A stretch of 20,539 bases of DNA from UBA5734 sp964528645 (GTDB lineage Bacteria; Bacillota; Clostridia; Saccharofermentanales; UBA5734), in contig CAZGSR010000042.1 of the NCBI GenBank assembly GCA_964528645.1, positions 1 through 20,539 on the forward strand, written 5' to 3'. Below the pieces are notes generated by a model, which had not been told where the DNA came from, did not search any database, and saw nothing but the letters and a program-made list of their open reading frames with translations. The position numbers and the translations under genes are program-made. This document shows positions 1-6,703 of this stretch, piece by piece. Numbering within the stretch: the stretch's first letter is position 1; each line of letters begins with the position of its first letter.

Positions 1-186
1 ACTGATTTCGGCAATTGCCGATTTCGGACGCACCCTTCGTGCGACCCCCGGTACTAATTTCGGCAATTGCCGATTTCGGGCGCACCCCTCGTGCGACCCC
101 TGATGTTAATTCCGGCAATTGCCGATTTCGGGCGCACCCCTCGTGCGACCCCTGGTGCTAATTTCGGCAATTGCCGATTTCGGACC
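1..186. repeat. 52-bp tandem repeat array with palindromic units
   Basis: Three complete 52-bp units (about 4-55, 56-107, 108-159) and the first half of a fourth (160-184) follow each other without spacers. The 12-bp perfect palindrome CGGCAATTGCCG recurs at 9-20, 61-72, 113-124 and 165-176, exactly 52 bp apart. In the other half of each complete unit, CGCAC and GTGCG form a 5-bp stem with a 5-nt loop at 29-43, 81-95 and 133-147. Units differ by only a few substitutions. The array may extend beyond the left edge. The unit length is not a multiple of three, and no frame stays open with a plausible ribosome binding site, so it is non-coding. Function is unknown; protein binding, transcript structure or passive expansion are all possible. 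Confidence 0.9.
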
Positions 187-336
187 CCGGCTTGAATACA
201 GACCAGACCTGCAACCAACATCAGCATTGTGCGAATTTTTATACCCACGTGACCACTCTTGGTGGTATCTACTACATTTCTTTACATGCCTTTCACGGAA
301 ATAGATAAAGAGCCTTGAGAGATGGCACCATCAAGA
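187..336. other. Non-coding spacer, no gene recognised
   Basis: This stretch between the 52-bp array and the first A/T-core palindrome contains no supported gene. The only structure seen is a short ACCAC/GTGGT hairpin with a 5-nt loop (252-266), which lacks the T-run of a terminator. Confidence 0.5.
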
Positions 337-440
337 GCGGAAATTTCCGCGGCTAGGTCCACCGACCCCATTCGTGGAAATTTTCATGCGAAAGTGCCCC
401 CCTTCGAGCCGAACCTGGCTCCATCCCCGGAAATTGCCAC
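337..440. repeat. Dispersed A/T-core palindromes related to the flanking arrays
   Basis: A perfect 14-bp palindrome, GCGGAAATTTCCGC, lies at 337-350. A 12-bp near-palindrome, TGGAAATTTTCA with one mismatch, lies at 375-386. A half-palindromic CCGGAAATTGCC comes just before the 21-bp array at 428-439. Between them are C-rich stretches with TTCG that resemble the CACCCYTCG part of both arrays. The plan of an A/T-centred palindrome followed by a C-rich GCG element is therefore shared with the 52-bp repeat. The relationship is judged by eye. Confidence 0.5.
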
Positions 441-524
441 CCTTCGCGCGGCTCGCCCTACCCTTCGCGCGGTTCGCTCTAGCCCTCGCGCGGCTCGCAC
501 CACCCTTCGCGCGGCTCGCGCCAC
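441..524. repeat. 21-bp tandem repeat array (4 copies)
   Basis: Four contiguous copies begin at 441, 462, 483 and 504, with consensus CCTTCGCGCGGCTCGC plus five variable bases. Copies differ by one or two substitutions in the conserved core. Because 21 is a multiple of three, several frames stay open and would encode a seven-residue Arg/Ala-rich repeat. The only in-frame start (322) has no proper ribosome binding site, so the array is treated as non-coding. The core shares the CACCCTTCG-GCG theme with the 52-bp array upstream. It ends about 20 bp before the -35 box of the next operon. Confidence 0.85.
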
Positions 525-543
525 AAATAACAATAAAAATATA

Positions 544-571
544 TTGAAAAACAATAAAATTCTGGTATGCT
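544..571 (+). promoter_or_regulatory. Sigma-A-type promoter of the DUF2975 operon
   Basis: A TTGAAA -35 box (544-549), a 16-bp spacer and a TATGCT -10 box (566-571) are preceded by TGG, which gives an extended -10. An A-rich tract at about 525-543 could act as an UP element. Transcription would begin near 578, leaving a leader of about 24 nt before the ATG at 602. Confidence 0.55.
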
Positions 572-601
572 AAAAGCAACATCAACACTGAGGTGTCGTT
601 T

Positions 602-1084
602 ATGCAGCGTGGTTCAACCTTGTTTCTCAAAGTCGCAGTTTTCCTGATTGGCCTCCCGGTCCTTGCGGCTTGTATTTTCCTGGTCCCCGGACTTTCCCGC
701 CTGATTGCGCTCTATGCACCAACACTTGCTTTCCTCAGGTATGTCTTCCTGGCTGGTGTCTACGCGTCCGCCCTGGTCTTTTTCCAGGCCCTGTCCCAAG
801 CCTTGGGACTGCTCAGCCTGATCGATCGCAGCGAGGCTTTTTCCGCTGCCTCGGTCCGCTGCCTAAAAAACATCAAGCTCTCGGCGGTGATCATCAGCAT
901 CCTCTACATCGCCCAGCTGCCTTTGCTGTACCTGATGGCGGAGGGCGACGATGCGCCGGGCCTGGTCGTGCTCGGTCTGTTGATCATCTTTGCATCCTTT
1001 GTGATCGCGGTGTTCGCTGCTGTGCTCCAGCGGCTGCTGAATGATGCCATCCAGCTCAAGTCCGAAGTCGATCTGACGGTGTGA
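602..1084 (+). CDS. DUF2975 family integral membrane protein (YoaS-like)
   Basis: This 160-residue hydrophobic protein has four predicted membrane segments (roughly residues 7-30, 42-65, 95-112 and 122-145). Its size, topology and immediate upstream position to a small YozG-type HTH gene match the DUF2975 family, which includes Bacillus YoaS. The molecular role of the family is unknown. The ATG at 602 is preferred over an in-frame GTG at 593 because GAGGTG at 590-595 is placed as its ribosome binding site. It is the first gene of a tight three-gene operon, with the HTH gene starting 10 bp after its stop. It may sense or respond to membrane state together with the regulator, but that is inference from the conserved pairing. 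Confidence 0.8.
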   Translation: MQRGSTLFLKVAVFLIGLPVLAACIFLVPGLSRLIALYAPTLAFLRYVFLAGVYASALVFFQALSQALGLLSLIDRSEAFSAASVRCLKNIKLSAVIISILYIAQLPLLYLMAEGDDAPGLVVLGLLIIFASFVIAVFAAVLQRLLNDAIQLKSEVDLTV

Positions 1085-1094
1085 GGAGAGGGAC

Positions 1095-1310
1095 ATGGCG
1101 ATTATCATCAATCTCGATGTCATGCTGGCCCGGCGCAAAATGAGTGTCACAGAACTGACCGAGAAGGTCGGCATCACGATGGCCAACCTGTCGATCCTGA
1201 AGAATGGCAAGGCCAAGGCGATCCGGTTTTCGACGCTCGACGCCATCTGTCAGGCCCTCGACTGCCAGCCAGGGGATATCCTGGAATTCCGCTCCGAAGG
1301 AGAAAGCTAG
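1095..1310 (+). CDS. YozG-like Cro/C1-type HTH transcriptional regulator
   Basis: The 71-residue protein is almost entirely one helix-turn-helix domain. The helices around residues 17-41 include SVTELTEKVGITMANLSILK, and the protein ends in the LDAICQALDCQPGDIL motif typical of the YozG/HTH_26 family. Such single-domain regulators are regularly encoded directly after DUF2975 genes and probably autoregulate the operon. A GGAG-containing site at 1085-1088 precedes the ATG. The stop codon is immediately followed by the next gene's start region, with a gap of one base. Binding sites cannot be assigned from the sequence alone; the palindromes upstream at 337-386 are conceivable targets but untested. 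Confidence 0.85.
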   Translation: MAIIINLDVMLARRKMSVTELTEKVGITMANLSILKNGKAKAIRFSTLDAICQALDCQPGDILEFRSEGES

Positions 1311-1311
1311 C

Positions 1312-2565
1312 ATGGACATGAAAGAAAAAATCCTTGCCCACTTGGAAAACCCCCGTGAACTGGAACTGCTGTTCCGACAGGAATCAGATGCCTTCCGCCA
1401 GGCACTGCCGGAGGCCAGGCAGCAAGCGCCAGACTCCATTGTCCTGGCTGTCTGGTGGGAACGACTCACTGACCAGGAATCTCAAACGGAAACAAAATCG
1501 GTCTGGCTGACCTGGGATCTGCGCCTGGCGATGGTACTGGCCGTCCTGGCCGGACTTTGCACTCGGGTCTTACTGCATTTTGCGATGGACCAGGCCATCG
1601 CACCGGTCAACGTGCTGTACGGCGTGGTCCCATTCCTGGCTGCGTTTTTTGTCATCAGGCAAAAGCCGCAGAAAAAGCTGCTGATATTCTTGTCCGGAAT
1701 GTTCCAGGGTACGCTGGTCTACTTCAACATCCTGCCCCTGGAAGAGACCGACAGCATCATCATGGCCTACCTGCACCTGCCCGTTTTCCTCTGGATTGTC
1801 CTCGGTTTGGCATATACTGGCAAAAATCATCGCCAGCCAGAGGCGCGCCTTGCCTACATCCGGTTCAATGGCGAATTCGCCATTGTTTATGCGATCTTTG
1901 CCATCAGCGGCATGATCTTGACGGCCCTGACCCTGATGCTGTTTGAACTGGCGCTGCCAGGTCAGGATATCGCCAAATTCTACCTGGAAAATGTCGTCGT
2001 TTTTGGCGCAGCTGCCTTGTCACTCATCGCCACCTACCTGGTCACGATCCAGCTCAAACTGGCTAAAACATTGGCCCCCTGGATCGCCCGGATCTTTAGT
2101 CCGCTGGTTTTCCTGACCCTGCTGACTTATCTGGTTGTGCTGTTCATTGCCGGCCGCAATCCCTTCCAGGACCGGGATTTCCTGATCGCTTTCAACGGGA
2201 TCCTCCTGGTCGTCCTGGCCATCACGATCTTCACCCTGACGGAAAAATCCACTGCAGACAAACGGCAACTGAGTGATCTTCTCACGGTTGCCCTGATCAG
2301 CCTGGCCCTGGTCATTGACGCTGTTGCGCTGGCATCGATTGTGTTCCGGCTCTCCTCGTTTGGCCTGACACCGAACCGGATCGTGGTGCTCGGGGTCAAC
2401 CTCCTGATCGGGGGACATCTGGCCTGGATTCTCGCAGCCAGCATCCGCTTTCTGCGCCAAAAAACAACCCCGCTGGCGATCCAGCGGGCGGTCACTCAGT
2501 ACCTGCCCGCCTATGGCGCCTGGGCTGCTTTGGTTTTCCTGACCTTCCCCTGGATCTTTCGCTGA
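1312..2565 (+). CDS. DUF4153-like polytopic membrane protein
   Basis: The protein is 417 residues. A soluble N-terminal segment of about 70 residues (EKILAHLENPRELELLFRQ) is followed by about ten hydrophobic segments up to the C-terminus. The sequence FGLTPNRIVVL near residue 350 resembles the YGLTxNR signature of DUF4153 membrane proteins. The ATG at 1312 is chosen over a longer frame opening at 1204 because AAGGAG at 1297-1302 sits 9 nt upstream and the longer frame would overlap the HTH gene. Translation is probably coupled to that gene. Its function is unknown; context suggests a membrane partner of the DUF2975/HTH pair. The family assignment rests on remembered motif and topology. Confidence 0.65.
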   Translation: MDMKEKILAHLENPRELELLFRQESDAFRQALPEARQQAPDSIVLAVWWERLTDQESQTETKSVWLTWDLRLAMVLAVLAGLCTRVLLHFAMDQAIAPVNVLYGVVPFLAAFFVIRQKPQKKLLIFLSGMFQGTLVYFNILPLEETDSIIMAYLHLPVFLWIVLGLAYTGKNHRQPEARLAYIRFNGEFAIVYAIFAISGMILTALTLMLFELALPGQDIAKFYLENVVVFGAAALSLIATYLVTIQLKLAKTLAPWIARIFSPLVFLTLLTYLVVLFIAGRNPFQDRDFLIAFNGILLVVLAITIFTLTEKSTADKRQLSDLLTVALISLALVIDAVALASIVFRLSSFGLTPNRIVVLGVNLLIGGHLAWILAASIRFLRQKTTPLAIQRAVTQYLPAYGAWAALVFLTFPWIFR

Positions 2566-2620
2566 TCTGCATCCGGCCTGCCTATCTGCCCAGCTCGCGC
2601 CGGACAGCAGCGAAGGGACC

Positions 2621-2644
2621 TAGAGCCCCATCTAGAGCCCCATC
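2621..2644. repeat. 12-bp tandem duplication at the kbl 3' end
   Basis: TAGAGCCCCATC occurs twice in a row (2621-2632 and 2633-2644). On the minus strand it duplicates the last three sense codons and the stop of kbl, giving Met-Gly-Leu-stop followed in frame by Met-Gly-Leu-stop. Confidence 0.9.
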
Positions 2645-3816
2645 TCCTTGCGGACCGCAATAAAGGTCTGGATGGCAAAGTCCAGGTCTGCCTGTGAATG
2701 GGCGGCTGAGATTTGGGTGCGGATCCTGGCCTTGCCCTGAGGCACGACGGGATAGAAAAAGCCAACGACAAAAACGCCACGCTCGATCATACGCCGTGAC
2801 ATCTCCTGGGCCAGACGGGCATCGCCAAGCATGACCGGCACAATCGGATGGATCCCATCACCGACGGCAAATCCGGCCCTGGCCATCTGCTCCCGGTAAT
2901 AGGCCGTATGGGCAAAGAGCGTGTCGCGCAGTTCGGTTGATGCTGAGAGTAGCTCAAGCACCCGGATCGAGGCCGCCGTGATCGCTGGCGCCAGGGTGTT
3001 GGAGAACAGATAGGGACGGGAACGCTGGCGCAGCAGGTCGATGATTTCCTTTTTGCCGCTGACATAGCCGCCGCTGGCGCCACCGAGCGCCTTGCCCAGG
3101 GTGCCAGTCAGGATGTCGACCCGGCCCATGACGCCAGCATGTTCGTGCGTGCCGCGGCCAGTCTGACCCATGAATCCGACGGCGTGGCTATCGTCGACCA
3201 GGACCAGCGCGGCATATCGATCCGCCAGGTCGCAGATCGATTTCAGGTCAGCGACCGTGCCATCCATCGAAAATACGCCATCGGTGACGATAACCCGGAT
3301 CCGGGCGCTCTGGGCTGCTTGCAGCTGCGTTTCCAGATCGGCCATGTTGTTGTTCTTGTAGCGGAACCGCTGGGCTTTGCACAGGCGGATGCCGTCGATC
3401 AGGCTGGCATGATTGAGTTCATCACTGATGATCGCATCCTGGTCTGTGAGCAGCGCTTCGAAAACGCCACCATTGGCATCGAAACAGGAAGAGTAGAGGA
3501 TGGTGTCTTCCATGCCGAGAAAGTCTGAGAGTTTTGCCTCCAGCTGTTTGTGGATCGCCTGGGTGCCGCAGATGAAACGGACAGAGGAGAGGCCATAGCC
3601 CCACTGGTCCAGGGCCGTCTGGGCAGCCTTGATCACTTCGGGGTGGCTGGAGAGACCGAGGTAATTATTGGCACACAGGTTGAGGATATTGCTGCGGCCA
3701 GCCAATTGGATCCGCGCTCCCTGGGCGCTTTCCAGGATGCGCTCTTCTTTCCACAGGCCACTGGCCTGGATTTTTCCTGCTTCATGGCTAAAGATTTCGA
3801 TCGCCTTGTGGTCCAT
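2632..3816 (-). CDS. kbl: Glycine C-acetyltransferase (2-amino-3-ketobutyrate CoA ligase)
   Basis: This PLP-dependent alpha-oxoamine synthase cleaves 2-amino-3-oxobutyrate with CoA to glycine and acetyl-CoA, the second step of threonine degradation. The 394-residue length is typical for Kbl. Visible motifs are NNYLGLSSHPEV (50-61), SSCFDANGG (109-117), DELNHASLIDG (132-142), the cofactor-binding DDSHAVG (208-214) and the Schiff-base lysine in TGTLGKALGGASGG (K242). The C-terminal RIRTQISAAHS motif is intact. AGGAGGA lies 10 nt upstream of the ATG. It lies 63 bp downstream of tdh on the same strand, the conventional tdh-kbl operon. The 3' end carries a 12-bp tandem duplication that repeats the stop codon. 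No intrinsic terminator was recognised after it. Confidence 0.95.
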   Translation of the reverse strand: MDHKAIEIFSHEAGKIQASGLWKEERILESAQGARIQLAGRSNILNLCANNYLGLSSHPEVIKAAQTALDQWGYGLSSVRFICGTQAIHKQLEAKLSDFLGMEDTILYSSCFDANGGVFEALLTDQDAIISDELNHASLIDGIRLCKAQRFRYKNNNMADLETQLQAAQSARIRVIVTDGVFSMDGTVADLKSICDLADRYAALVLVDDSHAVGFMGQTGRGTHEHAGVMGRVDILTGTLGKALGGASGGYVSGKKEIIDLLRQRSRPYLFSNTLAPAITAASIRVLELLSASTELRDTLFAHTAYYREQMARAGFAVGDGIHPIVPVMLGDARLAQEMSRRMIERGVFVVGFFYPVVPQGKARIRTQISAAHSQADLDFAIQTFIAVRKEMGL

Positions 3817-3879
3817 GATGACTCGGATCCTCCTGTTTCCTGAATGATTTGAGTTTGAGGAACAAGACTGTCTGACTGC

Positions 3880-4923
3880 TCACTCCCAGTCGAGGACGAC
3901 TTTGCCGGAATTGCCTGAGATCATGGCGGCAAATCCCTGTTCAAAATCCGTGTAGTGGAAATGGTGGGTGATGACCGGGGAGATGTCCAGGCCGGTCTGG
4001 ATCATGGCCGTCATCTTGTACCAGGTCTCATACATTTCCCGGCCATAAATGCCATGGATGGTCAGACCATTGAAAACAACCTCGTCCCAGTCGATCAAGG
4101 TGCCTGGTTTCTGGATACCGAGCATCGCGATCTTGCCGCCATGGCACATGACATCGATCATGGTGCGGAAAGCCTGGCCATTGCCGGACATTTCCAGGCC
4201 AACATCGAATCCTTCTTTCATGTCCAGTTTGACCATGGCATCCTGGATGCTTTCGCTGCGCACATCGACGGTCAGGGTTGCGCCCATTTTTCTGGCCAGT
4301 TCCAGCCGGTAGGGATTGACATCCGAAATGACCACATACCGGGCACCAGCATGCTTGGCCACGGCTACCGCCATGATGCCGATCGGTCCGGCGCCAGTGA
4401 TCAGGACATCTTCGCCCAGGACATTGAACGCCAGGGCGGAGTGGACTGCATTGCCAAGCGGATCGAAGCAGCTGATGATATCGAGGGGAATGTGGGGATC
4501 GCAGTGCCAGACATTTGTGACCGGAATCGACAGGTATTCGGCAAAGGCGCCGGGCCGGTTGACACCCACGCCACTGGTCTTATTACACAGGTGACGTCGA
4601 CCAGCGAGGCAATTGCGACAACGTCCGCAGACGACATGACCTTCGCCCGATACAATATCACCGACGGCAAAATCATGGACATTGCTGCCAATGGCTGCGA
4701 TTTTGCCGACAAACTCATGGCCGATGGTCATCGGAACAGGAATGGTTTTCTGGGACCATTCATCCCAGTTGTAGATATGGACATCTGTGCCGCATATGGA
4801 CGTCTTGATGATTTTGATCAGGACGTCATTGATGCCGATTTCCGGTATGGGGACTTCGTCTAGCCAGAGGCCTGGCTGGGCGAATTTTTTGACCAGGGCT
4901 TTCATCATCTGCTTGTCTGCCAT
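3880..4923 (-). CDS. tdh: L-threonine 3-dehydrogenase, zinc-dependent
   Basis: This cytoplasmic medium-chain dehydrogenase oxidises L-threonine to 2-amino-3-oxobutyrate with NAD+. Its product is unstable and is passed to Kbl, encoded next. The protein is 347 residues, close to other Tdh proteins. The catalytic zinc site is seen in C44 (SICGTDVHIYNWDEW) and H69-E70 (GHEF); the structural zinc cysteines are C99, C102, C105 and C113. The Rossmann motif GAGPIG is at 177-182. The frame is open upstream to 5064, but the ATG at 4923 is chosen because GGGAGG lies 9 nt before it and the family N-terminus starts there. A perfect TATAAT lies upstream (4953-4948). Confidence 0.95.
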   Translation of the reverse strand: MADKQMMKALVKKFAQPGLWLDEVPIPEIGINDVLIKIIKTSICGTDVHIYNWDEWSQKTIPVPMTIGHEFVGKIAAIGSNVHDFAVGDIVSGEGHVVCGRCRNCLAGRRHLCNKTSGVGVNRPGAFAEYLSIPVTNVWHCDPHIPLDIISCFDPLGNAVHSALAFNVLGEDVLITGAGPIGIMAVAVAKHAGARYVVISDVNPYRLELARKMGATLTVDVRSESIQDAMVKLDMKEGFDVGLEMSGNGQAFRTMIDVMCHGGKIAMLGIQKPGTLIDWDEVVFNGLTIHGIYGREMYETWYKMTAMIQTGLDISPVITHHFHYTDFEQGFAAMISGNSGKVVLDWE

Positions 4924-4947
4924 TGAAGGGTACCTCCCGATGGTTCT

Positions 4948-4953
4948 ATTATA
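4948..4953 (-). promoter_or_regulatory. Possible -10 box for the tdh-kbl operon
   Basis: Read on the minus strand, 4953-4948 is a perfect TATAAT, about 24 nt before the tdh ATG. No good -35 hexamer is found at 17 bp (CCACAT), so promoter strength or activator dependence is uncertain. Confidence 0.3.
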
Positions 4954-5094
4954 AACGTTCCTTTTGGGCAATGTGGCATTCATCAGCCAACGGATGAGCA
5001 ATTTTTGCCACAGGATCAACAAGAAACAGGGGTCGGACCAGTGCTGCCTTGCGCTATGCTTCAAATAGATGATTCATGAAGGAGATTGAAAATC

Positions 5095-6523
5095 ATGGCT
5101 GTTGATTTGCATAAGAAACCGTATTTCCTGGATGACGAGGGGATCCGATGGGTCCAGGACACCATCGCCGGGATGACCGTGGAAGAAAAAATCGGCCAGT
5201 TGTTTGTCAACATGGGGGCCAGCCGCGAGGAAAGTTACCTGAAAAGTGTCGTCGATACGTACCACATCGGAGCGGTCCGCTACAATCCGGGCAATGCCGA
5301 GGAAGTCTACGACCAGAACAGGATCCTGCAGGCAAACAGCAAGATCCCGCTCTTGATCGCGGCCAATACGGAAGCCGGCGGCAATGGCGCCTGCCGGGAT
5401 GGCACGGAAGTCGGCAACCTATGGCAAGGTCTATCAGGGCCTGATTGATGCCGGGCTGCCTTCGATCATGGCAGGCCACATCCATCTGCCTGCCTATACC
5501 CGCCGCTTCAATCCAGACCAGCCCGAGTCCGCAATGCTGCCTGCGACCTTGTCCAAAGAACTGATCACCGACCTGCTGAAGGGCCAGATGGGCTTCAATG
5601 GCGTGGTGGTGACAGATGCCAGCCATATGGTCGCGATGACCGCCTCGCTGAAACGGCGCGACATGCTGCCGACCTCGATTGCCGCAGGCTGTGATCTTTT
5701 CCTGTTTTTCAATGATCCGGACGAAGATTTTGGCTACATGATGGATGGCTACAGAAATGGCATCATCACAGAAGAGCGCCTGCTGGATGCCCTGACCCGC
5801 ATCCTCGGCCTGAAAGCCATGCTCGGCCTGCACAGGACAGCCAAGTCTGACTTGCTCCTGCCCAAATCCGAAGCCCTGGCCAAGATCGGCCTGCCGGAAA
5901 ACAAGGCTGTGTTCAGCCAGGTTGCTGACAAGGCCATCACGCTGGTCAAGAACAAGCAGGCCATTTTCCCGCTCGACCCTGAAAAAACCCGGCGCATTCT
6001 GCTGGTCGAAGTCAAAGGTCCCGAGAGCCAGTTCGGCAAGGCCATCGCCGGTGGCGGCAATCCGCTCGTCGACCTCAAGGATCTACTGGCTGCAGAAGGC
6101 TTTGATGTCTCGATCTATGAATCGCCCTTGGACAAGATCATGAAGCTGCCGGAAAACGAAATCGCCAAGGGCATCATGAACGTCTACGCCCAGAAACGGC
6201 CGATCTCTGAACTGACCGGCAACTACGACCTGATCATCAGCGTGGCCAATGTCGTGCCTGGGACCGTGCAGCGCGTGCTTTGGCCCGCCTCCAAGGGAAC
6301 CCCGGATATTCCATTTTACATCTTCGAAGTACCCTCGATCTTCGTCTCTGTCCAGTGCCCCTTCCATCTGGCGGATGTGCCCCAGGTGCAGACCTACATC
6401 AATACGTATGACGCCAGAAAAGAGACCCTCCGCCTGTTGGTCGAAAAAATGGTCGGCCGGTCGGAATTCACCGGCACCAGCCCGGTCGATGCCTTCTGTG
6501 GTTTCGTGGACACACAGTATTGA
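5095..6523 (+). pseudogene. Family 3 glycoside hydrolase (beta-N-acetylhexosaminidase-like), internally deleted and frameshifted
   Basis: Two GH3 parts lie in different frames. The first (5095-5448) begins MAVDLHKKPYF after AAGGAG (5079-5084) and has the GH3 opening MTVEEKIGQLF and IPLLIAANTEAGGNGACRDGTEVG, then leaves the family at about 5415. The second frame joins at about 5417 with ATYGKVYQGLIDAGLPSIMAGHI and runs to 6523. It includes VVVTDASHM, whose Asp is the expected nucleophile, and a C-terminal domain ending DAFCGFVDTQY. The part normally between EGT-G and WDATYGK, which includes KHFPGDG and the Asp/His general acid-base loop, is absent. I estimate 100-150 residues are missing, with a length not divisible by three. 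Both halves are otherwise free of stops, so the lesion is recent or an assembly error. In intact homologues the enzyme releases terminal N-acetylglucosamine, often from cell-wall fragments. Confidence 0.85.
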
Positions 6524-6575
6524 GACGTGATCCTGGATCAGAAAATATATCATCTGTCATCGCCCGTGCAAGCAT

Positions 6576-6620
6576 GAGACTATCTCTGGAATCGATTTGA
6601 ACCAGAGGTAGTCTCTTTTT
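6576..6620 (+). terminator. Rho-independent terminator after the GH3 pseudogene
   Basis: A 14-bp stem (6576-6589 with 6602-6615, GAGACTATCTCTGG against CCAGAGGTAGTCTC, one G-U pair) encloses a 12-nt loop and is followed directly by five T residues. Confidence 0.9.
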
Positions 6621-6632
6621 GGCGTTTTCTGA

Positions 6633-6638
6633 TATGAT
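6633..6638 (+). promoter_or_regulatory. Possible extended -10 box for the GGDEF-hemerythrin gene
   Basis: TATGAT at 6633-6638 is preceded by TGA, fitting an extended -10 promoter just after the terminator. The hexamer 17 bp upstream (AGTCTC) is a poor -35. The predicted leader to the ATG at 6704 is about 60 nt. Confidence 0.3.
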
Positions 6639-6703
6639 CAAATAGAATTTCAGTAACAATAATATCAAGTGACAGAATTAAAACCATGCAGGAGAACGAT
6701 CCA

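Noticed and set aside
1..186. Possible CRISPR array
   Set aside because: The units are contiguous and nearly identical along their whole 52 bp, with no unique spacers and no cas genes in the window.
54..248. Minus-strand frame starting with a hydrophobic, signal-like stretch
   Set aside because: It runs into the 52-bp repeats in changing frames, has no convincing ribosome binding site and encodes no recognisable domain.
322..573. Open frame with a seven-residue Arg/Ala-rich repeat over the 21-bp array
   Set aside because: No proper ribosome binding site. Openness follows from the 21-bp period, the opposite strand is equally open, and the composition is unlike the neighbouring proteins.
2572..2612. 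TCCGGC/GCCGGA hairpin between the DUF4153-like gene and kbl as a shared terminator
   Set aside because: The stem is only 6 bp with a loop over 20 nt, and no T-run follows on either strand.
3955..4863. 302-codon open frame antisense to tdh
   Set aside because: The tdh frame carries all zinc and cofactor motifs. The antisense product has no domain and no ribosome binding site.
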